64,000 nt of DNA from Owenia fusiformis (GCA_903813345.2 CAIIXF020000002.1:28901223-28965222); one strand, 5' to 3'; counted from the first letter of the stretch, positions 13,041-24,634 are shown. Notes: generated from the sequence alone by a model not told the origin. Translations and numbers: made by a program.

Positions 13041-13677
13041 TGTGAGTGGTTCTGATATGAAAACATAGCGTTGAAAATGATGATTTTGAATAAAAATGGG
13101 TAATGGCTAATTGATAGTGATTGCTTTTTTGTCTCATATTAAAGTGGCGACAAGATCATTAAATATTGCATCATGGTGAACTGAAGACTAATCTGCTTTA
13201 CATACCTCCATATTTTTGATTGGTGAAAGCAACTGCGTATGGATCCTTATGGTCTCCCCAGCATGGAACCAATATGAAGCTGCATTGACTTGAAAGTTAA
13301 AAACATGAAAATTGACATCTTTTTTAAAAATTTACTTTGAGTGGGACTGTGATAATGAGAACTGTGTTGCCAATAAGAAAAATAAATGTTTGGGAGAAAT
13401 TGTAGTAGTTCATGTCTGGTGCATAAAAATATAGATATTAGTCATAGATTTTAGATTATTACCACCTTGCCGTGCCAGTTCTGGGGGTTTTAGTGCTAGT
13501 TAAGAAGGCATTCATTTTACCATATCGACCTGAGAAATGTGTGACATCATATGGACCGGTCTAGAATATATTCTGGACAGGCAATTTTTCGTTAAGTGCG
13601 TAAGATTTTCTTGCTATTTCAGCCCTCCTTAGAAATGACGTTGTTGTACTATTAATTTGAGCATTGACTTGACTTTC

Positions 13678-14041
13678 ACTTTACTGTATTTACTTTCAGG
13701 AAATGCAAAGTATAGATGAGCCATTGACTGTCATACAGACACCAATCAAAAAGGAGAAGTTTCCTTTCACTTTACTGTATTTACTTTCAGGAAATGCAAA
13801 GTATAGATGAGCCATTAACTGCCATACAGACACCAATTAAAAAGGAGAAGTTTCCTTTCACTTTACTGTATTTACTTTCAGGAAATGCAAAGTATAGATG
13901 AGCCATTAACTGCCATACAAACACCAATCAAAAAGGAGAAGTTTCCTTTCACTTAACTGTATTTACTTTCAGGAAATGCAAAGTATAGATGAGCCATTAA
14001 CTGCCATACAGACACCAATCAAAAAGGAGAAGTTTCCTTTC
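13678..14041 (+). repeat. Four-copy 91-bp tandem duplication of an exon start with its 3' splice site
   Basis: The unit consists of 22 bp of intron (ACTTTACTGTATTTACTTTC + AG) and the first 69 bp of the signature exon. Exon-start Gs are at 13700, 13791, 13882 and 13973, so spacing is exactly 91 bp. Copies differ at only a few positions, for example TTGACTGTC in copy 1 against TTAACTGCC in the others, AATTAAA in copy 2, and TTTACTG changed to TTAACTG after copy 3. The original boundary shows CTTTC on both sides (13673-13677 and 14037-14041), suggesting microhomology at the first duplication. Because 91 is not a multiple of three, reading on from an upstream copy shifts frame and meets a stop. 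Confidence 0.95.
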
Positions 14042-14059
14042 CCAGATGCCCAGAGTAAA
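13973..14059 (+). CDS. aff: AFF-family signature exon (PLTAIQTP...KFPFP)
   Basis: An 87-bp phase 0/0 exon: acceptor TACTTTCAG at 13972 and donor GTAAGT at 14060. It encodes 29 residues containing PLTAIQTPIKKEKFPFP, the most diagnostic motif in the window. AFF proteins have a PLTAI-x-TP...KFPFP block in the same position, right after a V-x-x-IL-x-EM helix. The first 69 bp of this exon and 22 bp of the preceding intron, including the 3' splice site, are repeated three more times upstream. Only this last copy keeps the PDAQSK end and the donor, so it alone gives an uninterrupted frame. Confidence 0.87.
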
Positions 14060-14592
14060 GTAAGTAAATTTGTCTTTATTTTTAAATGTAGAAAAAGGTG
14101 AAATTTGAGGAGACTGCCTTTTTAAAAAAATAGTCTGATAAGTCTAACATGTATGCAAGAAGTATCAACTGAATATACTTGAATGTGTTCTACCTCTTAT
14201 TATAATGTCATCTGATAGTTTAGGAAATATAGAACACCAGACTATAGCTTACAAGACCCCCAACATGGCCCCTCATTCGGATGCAGACTAGACAATCGTC
14301 AGTTTCAGTTAGGTTTCAACATTGGCCAATTCTTGTCAATGGCCAATTTCTTGGTCAATTTTGGCCCAAAATTGTCGAAAATGAACCACACTGGAATTTA
14401 GTGCCCCCCCCCCCTAAAAAGTTGGTTTCGGGCCTAGGCATAGAATAAAATCGTTTTTCTGGTAATCATTGGTACGGCAAGCTCAGAGGTTCCTCAAAGA
14501 ATGTCAATGAAGTTATCTTGACCCCTATTCAAATGAAAGATCTCAAAATACCTTAAATCCAAGTTATAATACCATCTCATGACTGAGTAGAA

Positions 14593-14889
14593 TCCATGGT
14601 TCTCACTAGGCTTTTAGAACCCGACGCAGTGTCATTCTCTCTCATGTTAAAACCAGACTGTACCATTCTCTAGCCTGTACCATGAATTCCACAAGGTTCT
14701 GTTATTTGTATCTTTCTTCCTCTTTCACTTTAGTTATTAAGGTCCTGCCCCTCAAAACATAAGCGTTTACCTGCCAAACAGATTCTTAATTTTCCAAAAT
14801 AATGTCTGAAACTCAACAATTTTTGTGTAGGAGCTCATAGTTGTTCGAATGGTGAATTTATTCTAAAAATTTCTGGGGAGAACCCTGGA
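14593..14889. mobile_element. Family E-like element
   Basis: The left end CCATGGTTCTCACTAGG and right end TCTGGGGAGAACCCTGG are imperfect reverse complements of the family E type. The interior is diverged from the other copies. Confidence 0.5.
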
Positions 14890-15300
14890 ATTGATATATT
14901 GGTTTATCATGTTGATTAATTTACCACTTACAACATAAAGATGGCAGCGTAATGCGATAGCTAAGTAAAAACAGGAAACTGATAATATAATTCATTGGAG
15001 ACTAAATCAACCCTTCTTAACAGGAAAAATCATTTAACTTGAATGCCAATTTTAAGAGGTATTAGTGTATACTCTGACTTATATTAGCAACACATAATAC
15101 ACTCTGAGCGGTACAAAAGATTTTTCAATCTGAATGATCTCAAAGGTAGTGTTCATGACCTTTAATTGGAGCTTTAACATGAAATAGGCAGAAAAGAGTG
15201 TTGTTATTGGCTGAAGTAGTGTGATTGAAAGGATGTTTTCAAGTGAGTTCATGTCAATTCCGAAGGGTACTATTTTTATAGTGAACTTTTTTATGGAAGG

Positions 15301-15401
15301 TGTTTCGGCAGTTGGCGTCTTTAACAAATGTTTGTTCTGCCCCTAATTTGCCATGGTAACTTAAAGGTGGTGATATTATGTCATGTTAATGCCTTGTTTA
15401 C
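15301..15401. mobile_element. Family B partial element
   Basis: It has the right-hand half of the family: GTTGGCGTCTTTAACAAATG, GGTGGTGATATTATGTC and CATGTTAATGCCTTGTTTA. Confidence 0.5.
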
Positions 15402-15627
15402 TTTGTTCTTGTCATATTTTTTAAAGTTGCCATACCATATTATAATTTGTGCAGACCATGGCTATGTCATTTATCCAGTATGTACCAGGATGTAACCATA
15501 GTCTCTCCATCTACACTGTATATAGAGCTTCACCTTTTTTATGGTTTCTTCATTTTAATGTGCAAAATAATGTATACAACTGAAAGGTTGAATCCAGTAT
15601 TATTTGCCCTGTTGTAATATGTTGATA

Positions 15628-16355
15628 TACTGTGAAACATGTACCTCTGAACACCTCTCAATCTGAATACCTCTCAATCTGAACACCTCTCAATCTGAAC
15701 AACTCAATCTGAATAACTCTCAATTTGAACACCTCTCAATTTGAACACCTCTCAATCTGAACAACTCTCAATCTGAACATCTCTCAATCTGAACACCTCT
15801 CAATATGAACACCTCTCAATCTGAACACCTCTCAATGTGAACACCTCTCAATCTGAACACCTCTCAATCTGAACACCTCTCAATCTGAACACCTCTCAAT
15901 ATTAACACCTCTGTAATCTGAACACCTCTCAATATGAACACCTCTCAATCTGAACACCTCTCAATATGAACACCTCTCAATCTGAACACCTCTCAATATG
16001 AACACCTCTGTAATCTGAACACCTCTCAATATGAACACCTCTGTAATCTGAACACTTCTCAATCTGAACACCTCTCAATATGAACACCTCTGTAATCTGA
16101 ACACCTCTCAATATGAACACCTCTCAATCTGAACACCTCTCAATATGAACACTTGCTTGATCCCAATTTTGTATATTTGAAAAATTTTGTAATGTGAACA
16201 CCTCATTCTGATACTCATCACTTCTTTATGTTGCACTAGAAACATCTCAAGGCTGAGAAGAAATGAGATGTCATGGTTTATCATGATGTGAACACTTGCA
16301 AATCCAAACACTTTTTGATGGTCCTAATGGCATTGCATTAGACGGGTTTTACTGA
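15628..16355. repeat. 16-bp minisatellite expanded inside a family A MITE
   Basis: The left end TACTGTGAAACATGTACC and the right end GACGGGTTTTACTGAA are family A termini. Between them AACACCTCTCAATCTG-type units are reiterated about 30 times (roughly 15645-16150), with variants CAATATG, CAATTTG, CAATGTG and a longer CTGTAATCTG form. The last 200 bp before the right end also carries a family C segment in reverse orientation (16208-16290). Confidence 0.85.
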
Positions 16356-16444
16356 ATTTCCAAATATAAAGCTTCATCATTCTAAGCTATTCACTTTAGC
16401 AACATGCAAGAAAGGCTGTGGCTATAAGGCTGTGGTTAATCACC

Positions 16445-16594
16445 ACAGGACTGGCCGAAAGTGTTTGGATTAGCAGGTGTTCACATATTGAGGTTTTTAC
16501 AAGGAAATCTATGGCAAATGGGGTGAAAAAATGTTAACATTGAGATATATTCAGATCAGATTAGGCAGGGTTCTGATATAAAGGTTTCACTGTA
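16445..16594. mobile_element. Family A element
   Basis: It has GGCCGAAAGTGTTTGGATTA, GCAGGTGTTCACATATTGAG and the right end AAGGTTTCACTGTA. The core runs in the opposite direction to the array just left of it. Confidence 0.55.
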
Positions 16595-16963
16595 GATCAG
16601 TAGATGTAAAATTCACCTATAAATTCACCACTGTTCTATCCCTTATTTATTGCTCATTTTTATTATGTTTAATAATTAAGAAATATAGACCCAAGAGCAG
16701 GGGTAATAATGTCGAGAGGGCACAAATACAGTCATGTTCGAATGTTGATTAAAAATGTAACATCATCTGCAATATCTTATCGGTCAAATAAATCTGATCG
16801 CTAAATAATTTAGACTCCAACGTCTCCCTTTAAAACACCATTCCTTAAATCACATTTCTCTTTACTTTAATCTTCATCTCTTTCTCTAATTAAAACTCTT
16901 CTACTGAACAATTACTCCTTTTGAGAGTGCAACCCTCGTCAGAGAGGGATGAGTTATTTCTGT

Positions 16964-16977
16964 GTTACCATGGTAAC
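16964..16977. promoter_or_regulatory. RFX X-box-like palindrome
   Basis: GTTACCATGGTAAC is a perfect 14-bp palindrome. It matches the symmetrical X-box consensus bound by RFX transcription factors. Function at this intronic site is an inference. Confidence 0.4.
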
Positions 16978-17278
16978 TGTAGATTTCATCTGTTTTATTA
17001 CTTATAAATGTATAAGTTATTTGCAGTCAACTCCATCATATTTCCATTTGCTTTCGACCATTCATTCTCTCAGGAGTTAATATAGATGGGCGGATGCAGT
17101 GTTATTATTGGGATCTGAGGATTTATTGGATCTTTCTATTCTCTTATGAAATGGCAATGAATCATGAAGTCAACTTGGCAATTGTAAAATACTCTAGGAT
17201 TTAGCAAAACATATAGGATCTAGAGGCTCCTATAAGCCTTATAGATAGAAACATCATGGCGATCTTCAACAAAATGGG

Positions 17279-17612
17279 TAAATCACCCATGCAATTTTGA
17301 AATCTCCAACATAATGTGTAAATCTCCAATGTAATGTTTAGATCTCCAACATAATGGGGACATCTCTCTCTGTTGTGTTGAAATCTCCAACATGTTATAT
17401 AATTCTCCCATGTTATCTTGAAATCTCCCACATATTATAGAATTTTCCCATTTAATGATGAAATCTCCCACATATTATAGAATCCTCCCATGTTATCTTG
17501 AAGTCTCCCACATATAGAATTCTCCCATGTAATCTTGAAATTTGCCACATATTATAAAATTCTCCCATGTAATCTTAAAATCTCCTCTATTGTATAGAAT
17601 TCTCCTTTGTAA
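17279..17612. repeat. Degenerate minisatellite of AATCTCCCACATATTATAGA type
   Basis: AAATCTCC and GAATTCTCCCATGT half-units alternate at a combined period of roughly 39 bp over about 330 bp. Left-hand units are shorter and more diverged. Confidence 0.8.
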
Positions 17613-18452
17613 TATTATAATTGCTTAGAGGAGCATATGATAACAAATTGTAAAAATGGCAAATATTGACCAGATTTGTCAAGTTCAATCACCAATTTGG
17701 GAAAATTACCTTCTCAGAATGTTTACTATTTGTGTATGTACATCTTTGATGTAATTGTTCCGTTTCATTGAAGGCCTCTAATCAATAGATCTATTATCAA
17801 GTCACTATCAGCGTATCCTTATAAAAGCTTCTCTTACCTTAACAATTCTTATCTGTTATTAGATGATATATTTTCCCAGCTTCCTTTTGTACTCCCATAA
17901 ACTAGATTCTGTATCAGGTATGCTCAATAGTAACTTATGCTACAAAATTGTATAGCAATTAGGGAAAATATGAGAAAAGTGAAAGGGTCATTTGTGGCTT
18001 GCTCTAGTGATCAAAATTCAAATAGAAAATAATGTATGGCAGTCCAAGAATGCCGTAAAAATGCAAGTGCTTTGGAGGGTCTCCTTTGAATAGTCAATAA
18101 ACTACAACAGAAATGAGATTTTAAGCATTTACTCGTAACATTAATACATATCAGTATCATTTTTAATTTAGAAGCTTCTACATTTTATTGATTTGAAATA
18201 GACAATAAGTTTATTCATTGTCATGTTTTGCCATGTAAGAACATATCTCCTGTTTCTTTTAATTAGTCCTCTCGCTTATAACGCAACATTAGTGTAATAA
18301 CATTTTGTTCTTAGCGCTGATGAAGATTTATTGAGCTCTTGCTACATATTCAAGGTGATATACTAATAAAAGCTAACTTAAAGATATACAAATATTCATT
18401 TGTGATTAGTAAATGCTTATGATTAATCTTACATTTAATTTTGTATTTTCAG

Positions 18453-18489
18453 GACAGCACCAGGGGAGATGCAATCGAGCATGTGAAAC
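18453..18489 (+). CDS. aff: AFF-family small exon (DSTRGDAIEHVK)
   Basis: A 37-bp exon between acceptor TTTTGTATTTTCAG and donor GTAAGT. It enters in phase 0 and leaves with one base. It encodes DSTRGDAIEHVK plus the first base of an Arg codon completed in the next exon. The residues themselves are not diagnostic. Support comes from strong splice sites, phase agreement with both neighbours, and position in the linker that AFF proteins have after KFPFP. It is the weakest exon on sequence content alone. Confidence 0.62.
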
Positions 18490-20397
18490 GTAAGTCAGAC
18501 TTTATATATTAAATTGTTGTTTAATGAGGTCAGCAATAACTGTAGTTGTTGTTACATGTATATGCCATTATTTTCATCAGTATTGTCAGACTATGGAAAC
18601 ACTAATTTGCTGTTCATAATTTTCTCAAGGACCTTGCGTGCTTTTTTTCTTGTACAGATTATTATTCCAAAAAACATTGTTCCAAATATGTATAACACCA
18701 AGAGGCTAGCCTGCCAGTGCAACTTATATTAGCTGCACAAAAACCCATAACACCTCACGGTTACTATTTTTTCAATAATACAATCTACAATCTTCTTCAA
18801 CTTGGCCAGAATTTCTTCTCTCCTGTAAAGCAAAAAATGAAGAACAATTGGGTGTAGTTGCTATGGCCAAGATGACATTCTCAGTGCATTGTGACCTAAT
18901 CTTTCTACCCTTAATATCTGTTCTTTCCCAGAGTTCAAGCCTTTTGATCTGCGCAAGATAAGACTTTTTTGTCAGGTTATTTTTCCAATAGTATTTCATG
19001 AATGAAACATTTCCGATAGACAATGATTGATCGTGACTCTATGAACAAATCCCTTACTTGAGATTTCAGAATTCCACGCTGTTTTTCTCCAAAGTTGGAA
19101 AATCCAGTGTTTTTGATATTTCTATACAGTTAAGTATATATATACTTCATGTCAGTATTCTTTGCCTATTCATTTTCACTCTTTTCAACTCTGTTTTTTG
19201 TTATTTTTGAAACATGACCTTTAGGTTTTTTCTTTGGATGTTTTGTTGGTGTAATTGTATTCGATACATCAGGGAAACAAGATGGATACCATTTCATATC
19301 AAGTAGACCCAGATGGGACATTACTTTACTTCATAATAATTTCTTCAATTTACTCGAAATCCCAATCAAATGATTTGTGTCATTGAGTTAAGTCTTCAAA
19401 GGTTTCATGGGCTTTGAATCTGTCAATCAAGTGTTTCAAACAAAGAACCATGTGACCTTTGTTAGCCAATCACAATTTGGTAAGTGGTCACATCACTGAT
19501 GTTAGCCAATCAAACACCTCCCAAGTTACCAGGTGACATATTTTAGCCAATCAATCATGCTATATAAATCACCCAATTAAATACATTTATCCTACAAATG
19601 ACAGCAACTTTTAATAGGGAAAAGCTTGTGTGGCGTAATATTTGAAGCTATTAATATAAATCAGTTGTGAAAGTAGTCAGACTTTGATCCTAATCTAAGA
19701 TCTATCAATCACATATTGGCGTATAATTATCTGCGCATTAATAAAACATCCCAACCGACATGTTCTGAAATGTAAGATAGATCCCTCAAGGAATGATATT
19801 CAGAGGGGATTGACTCTGTAAATTTTGATGAAGCTTATAGAGTTCACATTTGAGAAAGAAATTTGAGAGAAACTTGAGGAAAAATTGATTTTTTATTCAA
19901 GCTATGGAGAGAAATCCTTTGGAGACAGCATGGCTGTATACGTATAGATGCAATCATCTAATGGATTTTGTTGCAAGGTTCTTGATTGAATTACATATAT
20001 AGAGACCTGAACTGTCATGTAATAACAAGGTCATGGTGGTCTTCCAGTCATTCCCCTCATAAAAATATATTGCTGGAGATTTTTCTATATCTACAACTTA
20101 TACTGTCAGGTTTATAGATGTCACTAATTTATGAATTTTTGTGACGTAGATTCAATCTTATGGACGTCCATATATCTATACGACTTGGTTTATGTTATTA
20201 CACTTCAAATATCTCATTAAGATCTGAATTTATTTGATCTCGATTTATCGGCTTCCGTTCCCAAGTTGGGTTGACCTTTAATCTCAGCCAGTCAAAGGCT
20301 TTTTCTGGTTGGTTAATATACACCATTGAGCCGTCATCTCACCTTAGGGTCATCATCTCAAAATTTCCAGAAATTTCCAATGATTGTGATTGAAAAT

Positions 20398-20584
20398 TAA
20401 GCAGATTATCTTGTGAAATGGTGGTCCTCTAGCAGATTAGCTTGTGAAATGGTGGTCCTCTAGCAGATTAACTTGTGAAATGGTGGTCCTAAGCAGATTA
20501 GCTTGTGAAATGGTGGTCCTCTAGCAGATTAACTTGTGAAATGGTGGTCCTAAGCAGATTAGCTTGTGAAATGGTGGTCCTCTA
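20398..20584 (+). repeat. 31-bp-type minisatellite, six copies
   Basis: AGCAGATTAGCTTGTGAAAT + GGTGGTCCTCT is reiterated six times. Alternate copies have AACTT for GCTT, and some lack the final TCT, suggesting duplication of a two-unit block. Confidence 0.85.
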
Positions 20585-21036
20585 TAAATAATTGGATAGT
20601 ATCAGAGGCAAACAGATCCAAATTTGTCAAGCACTCTTGGTTGATATAATACTCAACACGATTGCATGCAGTTCTAATAAACTAATAAAATAATAAACAA
20701 CCACAAAATAATACTTTTGAATTAAAACATCTCTTTTTATTAATTAAAGAAGAATCCATTTTGATTACATTATTGGTTGGCAAAATTTTATCCTGTGCAG
20801 GAAGTGTCATTTTTATCTTTATCATATATCATGAATATTGAGGGCATACTTATTCTAGCTCTTATTTTCTAAAATTGCTACATAATGCATTTCATGTCAA
20901 TTCAATTTGTATATTACCATGAACGATATTAACACAAATGATACTTAATGTTGTACCGTAATGACATTAAATCTGATATCTAGAATATGCATCCCAGTTT
21001 ATCCCATATTGAGTTTATCCTATATTCAGTTTTATG

Positions 21037-21196
21037 TTACCACCACAAGTGGTGACATATTGTTATTGTTATTGTGGATAATGTTTGGCAGTTGGTGTTC
21101 AGCATTTGGCAGTTGGTGTTCAGCATTTGGAAGTTGGTGTTTTGTGGTCAGTATCTGTTACAAATGACAGGTGGTGACATTTGCATGTTATTGCCA
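21037..21196. mobile_element. Family B element with internal 21-bp duplication
   Basis: TTACCACCACAAGTGGTGAC at the left, GACAGGTGGTGACATTTGC at the right. In the middle, TTGGCAGTTGGTGTTCAGCA is repeated two to three times. Confidence 0.65.
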
Positions 21197-21245
21197 TATA
21201 TCATTTAACCCAGGTCAACATCATAAATGTTTTCGTATGTTTCAG

Positions 21246-21309
21246 GTGACTTGACCATTACTCAGAGAGGAGGCGGTGGCACAAGTGAATCGCATAAGAC
21301 ATCAGAGAG
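21246..21309 (+). CDS. aff: AFF-family small exon (RDLTITQRGGGG)
   Basis: A 64-bp exon: acceptor GTATGTTTCAG ends at 21245 and donor GTATGT starts at 21310. It enters after one base and leaves with two (AG, completing Ser in the next exon). It encodes RDLTITQRGGGGTSESHKTS-type sequence, a flexible Gly/Ser linker. In AFF proteins a short 'DDL-x-L' element followed by low-complexity acidic/Ser sequence lies at a similar distance after KFPFP. That parallel is only suggestive. A family E MITE end starts 56 bases after the exon end. Confidence 0.66.
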
Positions 21310-21364
21310 GTATGTTTCCATGGAATATGTATAAAGAAACCCAGTGTAATAAAAATATAGTCCC

Positions 21365-21485
21365 CAGTGTTCTCCCTAGGATTTTATCTCAAGTGGGGTC
21401 ATAATTCTAAATTCTAAAATTTAGGCCAAATTTGGTTCTATTCTGTATGGCCCTGGCCCTTATTGAGGAAATGAGGAAAACAGTG
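21365..21485. mobile_element. Family E element, left part
   Basis: It begins CAGTGTTCTCCCTAGGATTT, with AGGCCAAATTTGGTTC inside. The right terminal repeat is degraded (AAAACAGTGTG near 21480). It starts 56 bases after an exon end. Confidence 0.55.
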
Positions 21486-22222
21486 TGTAATTATTATGTT
21501 TTGAAGAAATATATACAGAAATAATATTTTTATTCTATGACAAGGGCCTTCATTAAGATATCTATATTTCCCTTGGGATATACCCCATATCTTAAACCTC
21601 CCATTTCGACGCTCATATCTGTTCCTATTATACTAGATCGCATAGTCTATATCTTCAAATTAAAAATTGAAGTTTTACTACAAATATTAATGCTTCTTGT
21701 GATGGTTAGATAAAAAAAAGATTGTACAAAATGTAATGTAACATTTGAACAGAGCACATAGCATGATTCTCCCTGGCAGAAACACCATTATTCTTCTATT
21801 TTGAGCTGTGGCTTAGTGAGTCTATTAGTTGTACTTTTAGTTTCCCTTAACAATCCATGTTAAATGAATACAAAGGGAATTGATTATTTGGAACAGAAAC
21901 ATGTCATTTTGACCATTAATCAAATCATTTGGGTGAATGCATCCATTTTGTTGCTATAATGGATGTTATGGACTAATTGCTCCATAGAGGCGTAATTTTA
22001 ATTATTAAATATTTCTCTTAACAATTTCAAAGGGATTCTACGCAGTTTTCATTATTTATTGTCAATATGATTATTTGTATAAAACACAATATTAATGTCA
22101 TGCTGTATTCCTACATGTAATAAGTTATAGTGGCTTCTATGTTAAAAAGGTTCTGTTTTAAACAGCAACATGGCCAGATAGTAAAATCAATCAAAATTCT
22201 GAACATAAAGCTGTTCCCACCT

Positions 22223-22236
22223 GTTACCATGGCAAC
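22223..22236. promoter_or_regulatory. RFX X-box-like site
   Basis: GTTACCATGGCAAC fits the X-box consensus at every fixed position. It is the second such site in an intron of this gene. Confidence 0.4.
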
Positions 22237-23354
22237 TGATGAAATAGTATCTCTTATAGAAACCTTATATTCCTAATATTTAAATTATAGAATTACATGT
22301 ATATATAGATTTGTTGTACATGTAGAATATGCCATTTTTGAAAATTGATTCCATCTAGGAATATAGAGTGGAATTTCAAAGGAAAAGTATAAATTGGCAT
22401 GAAAACACATTCTGATATTCAGATGTGAGTTGTCAAGGCGACAGCAATCTGCAGAGAAATATTGTGCATATTCCAAGAATAGAATAAGAACGCATATGAA
22501 AAGCAACCATTCAAAAATTGATGTAGTAATTCTTTAAAATATGACATTTTCTCTATTTGTAAAGCATCTTTGGAGCACTCATTTTCTGACTAAACCTTAA
22601 TTGAAAAGGAAGATTTTCTGGAATATCTGTATACTTTGTTAGTTTGATTACATTGTGTTGTATCATCATTTAAAATGAGGCTGCTCATGGGCGATATAAT
22701 CATCATTAAAAGTGAAACTTTAATCACTCACGATACCATCATCGTTTAACATGTGGCGCCGACTCTTAAATTAAAGCGTTCTTTCTTTCAGGATCTATTA
22801 GGATGAAAATGAGAAATTATATAGATCTGAAACGCTGAAGGATGTAAACCTAATAACCGTTGAGTGGAATGAACGTTCATTGAACCATTCACTTTCCCCT
22901 TTGCTAAAGTTTGAATTCACAACTCAAAAAGAGCGCTTGTAATTTGTACTACTGGGTCACAGGATATTTTTCTTCCTCATTCAATATTCTCTATTGTCTT
23001 GTTGAACAACCAACACTATATCAGATATCGAACTGGGTTAAATCAGTCTCAGAATTAGCCAGACCGTAATATCATTCAAGATGACATTTCTTCGATTATA
23101 TTTATTCAGGAAAAGATTCATAATGTCAAGTTGCCATTTTATTTCTGTTTTTATATACATTCTCTGTGTTATTGCTATTTCACGGATGTGACTTAAGCAA
23201 TAGATCAGAATATTTGTAGAAAGTGATAGCTATGCAATTACATACTGCATCATTAAACTAACCAAGTCGATCAGGAATATTATACATGTACACTGTTTCA
23301 TCTTCCATCTGGAGATATTCAATATAAATATGCAGATTCTTTGCATTTAGACCA

Positions 23355-23590
23355 TGTGTTTGAATTGTCTGTCTACTTTTGAATTGTCAGTCTACTTTTG
23401 AATTATGTCTTTTTTTTGATTATCTGTCTACTCTTGAATTTTTGTCTGCTTTTGAATTCTTGGTCCACTGTCGAATTGTCTGTCTACTGTTTAATTGTCT
23501 GTCTATTTTTTTGAATTGTCTGTCTGTTTGAATTGCTAGTCTGCTTTTAAATTGTCTGTCTGTTTTTAAATTGTCCATCTAACTTAGACA
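23355..23590. repeat. Degenerate 20-bp-type repeat
   Basis: TTTGAATTGTCTGTCTACTT and variants recur around ten times with indels, indicating an old array. Confidence 0.75.
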
Positions 23591-23973
23591 TAATTCAGAT
23601 CTATATCAGTAATAGTTTTAATTTCTGTATACATATGGTGTTTTGTTACATGATTGCTTAATATGTTTAAACGTACATGTTGATATTATTGTTCCATGTT
23701 AGCTACATCTCAACAATGGATTCTTTATGTTCCATGTGTTTACTGTCTCAAAATATGTCGATTGCTTATTGATTATGCTAGAGTACTCTGCTTGTATTTC
23801 TCATTTGATCATCCAAGGTGACACTTCTTAAGCCCCTGTTCCTTCCCCTAGTTCCCTTAAGCAAAATATCAAGTTTAAGGCAATCAATTTTTATTACCTG
23901 TTATGTACTTAAGAGACAAGTTTTAGATACTTCTGTCATTGCCTTTTTAACAAGATGGTTATCAAGATTGAAG

Positions 23974-24270
23974 TACAGTAAAACAAGCATATTTGAACAC
24001 TTCGTTAATCTGGTTCTGTTTTTGGAACTGCCTAACATATGATTTGGTCGCAAGTTATTGTTCGTCAGAAAGTAGACATTGGGTTTCTCAGAATTGGAAG
24101 TTACAATTGACCAAAAATGAACCCCTGAATATCTCTCAATGTGAAATGCTCCCAGTTTTGTAAGCTCCCGTCGCTTTGATTTATTAAGAAATACTGAAAT
24201 ATGAATACCTACTAATCCCAACATCTCTGAACAGTTCTAATGGCATTCCGATTAGGCAAGTTTCACTGTA
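23974..24270. mobile_element. Family A MITE, about 297 bp
   Basis: Left TACAGTAAAACAAGCATATT, then TTGAACACTTCGTTAATCTG; right GGCAAGTTTCACTGTA. The short frames over this interval on both strands are products of the inverted ends. Confidence 0.7.
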
Positions 24271-24634
24271 GTTCTTGCAATTGTTATTATTGAGTCTCCA
24301 TCTGACCATCCATCTTAACTGTTGACAAAACACAGACTGTTTGGCCAGACATAATGTTATATTTCATCTTAATTGCCCATGTGGTTAAAGTGTGAAGTAG
24401 AACGGATTAGTAGAATTTATAACATATTCCAATTATTTATTTAGTTATTTATTTGTTTATATCTGTATTTGTGTCACTCAGGGCGTCATGTGCAATTAAA
24501 CTGTATTTTTTGATAAAACCACATTTGATATTATGAAATTATTTATAAACAATAATTATCAACTTATTCCAATCTATTGAGATTTTGTTTTGCATTGAAA
24601 CTCATTCACTGATTTGATCTGTTTTATTTTCCAG

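Larger units (their letters stand above)
12051..13972 (+). other. Intron before the signature exon
   Basis: It contains a family E MITE (12074-12239), a poly-C tract near 12285-12298, a 42-bp triplicate (12914-13040) and the three partial exon copies from 13678. Depending on which of four acceptors is used, it ends at 13699, 13790, 13881 or 13972. Confidence 0.75.
14060..18452 (+). other. Intron with MITE-derived satellite arrays
   Basis: It contains a family E-like element (about 14593-14889), a partial family B element (15301-15401), the expanded family A array (15628-16355), an inverted family A element (about 16445-16594), an RFX-type palindrome (16964-16977) and a 39-bp-type minisatellite (17279-17612). 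The rest to 18452 is unique A+T-rich sequence. Confidence 0.7.
18490..21245 (+). other. Intron
   Basis: It contains three AGCCAATCA words between 19460 and 19555, a 31-bp-type minisatellite (20398-20584) and a family B element (21037-21196) that ends about 50 bases before the next exon. I see nothing else recognisable. Confidence 0.65.
21310..24634 (+). other. Intron
   Basis: It contains a family E end (from 21365), an RFX-type palindrome (22223-22236), a degenerate TTGAATTGTCTGTCTACTTT repeat (23355-23590) and a family A element (23974-24270). The remainder looks unique and A+T-rich. Confidence 0.65.

Noticed and set aside
15640-16150. CRISPR-like array of short repeats
   Set aside because: There are no unique spacers between repeats, the units are contiguous, and the context is a eukaryotic intron.
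17201-17471. Repetitive - strand frames of MGDFKITWEN type
   Set aside because: Produced by translating the 39-bp-type minisatellite; no coding evidence.
23818-24224. Overlapping open frames on both strands (74 and 107 codons)
   Set aside because: Most of the interval is a family A MITE whose inverted ends create frames on both strands.
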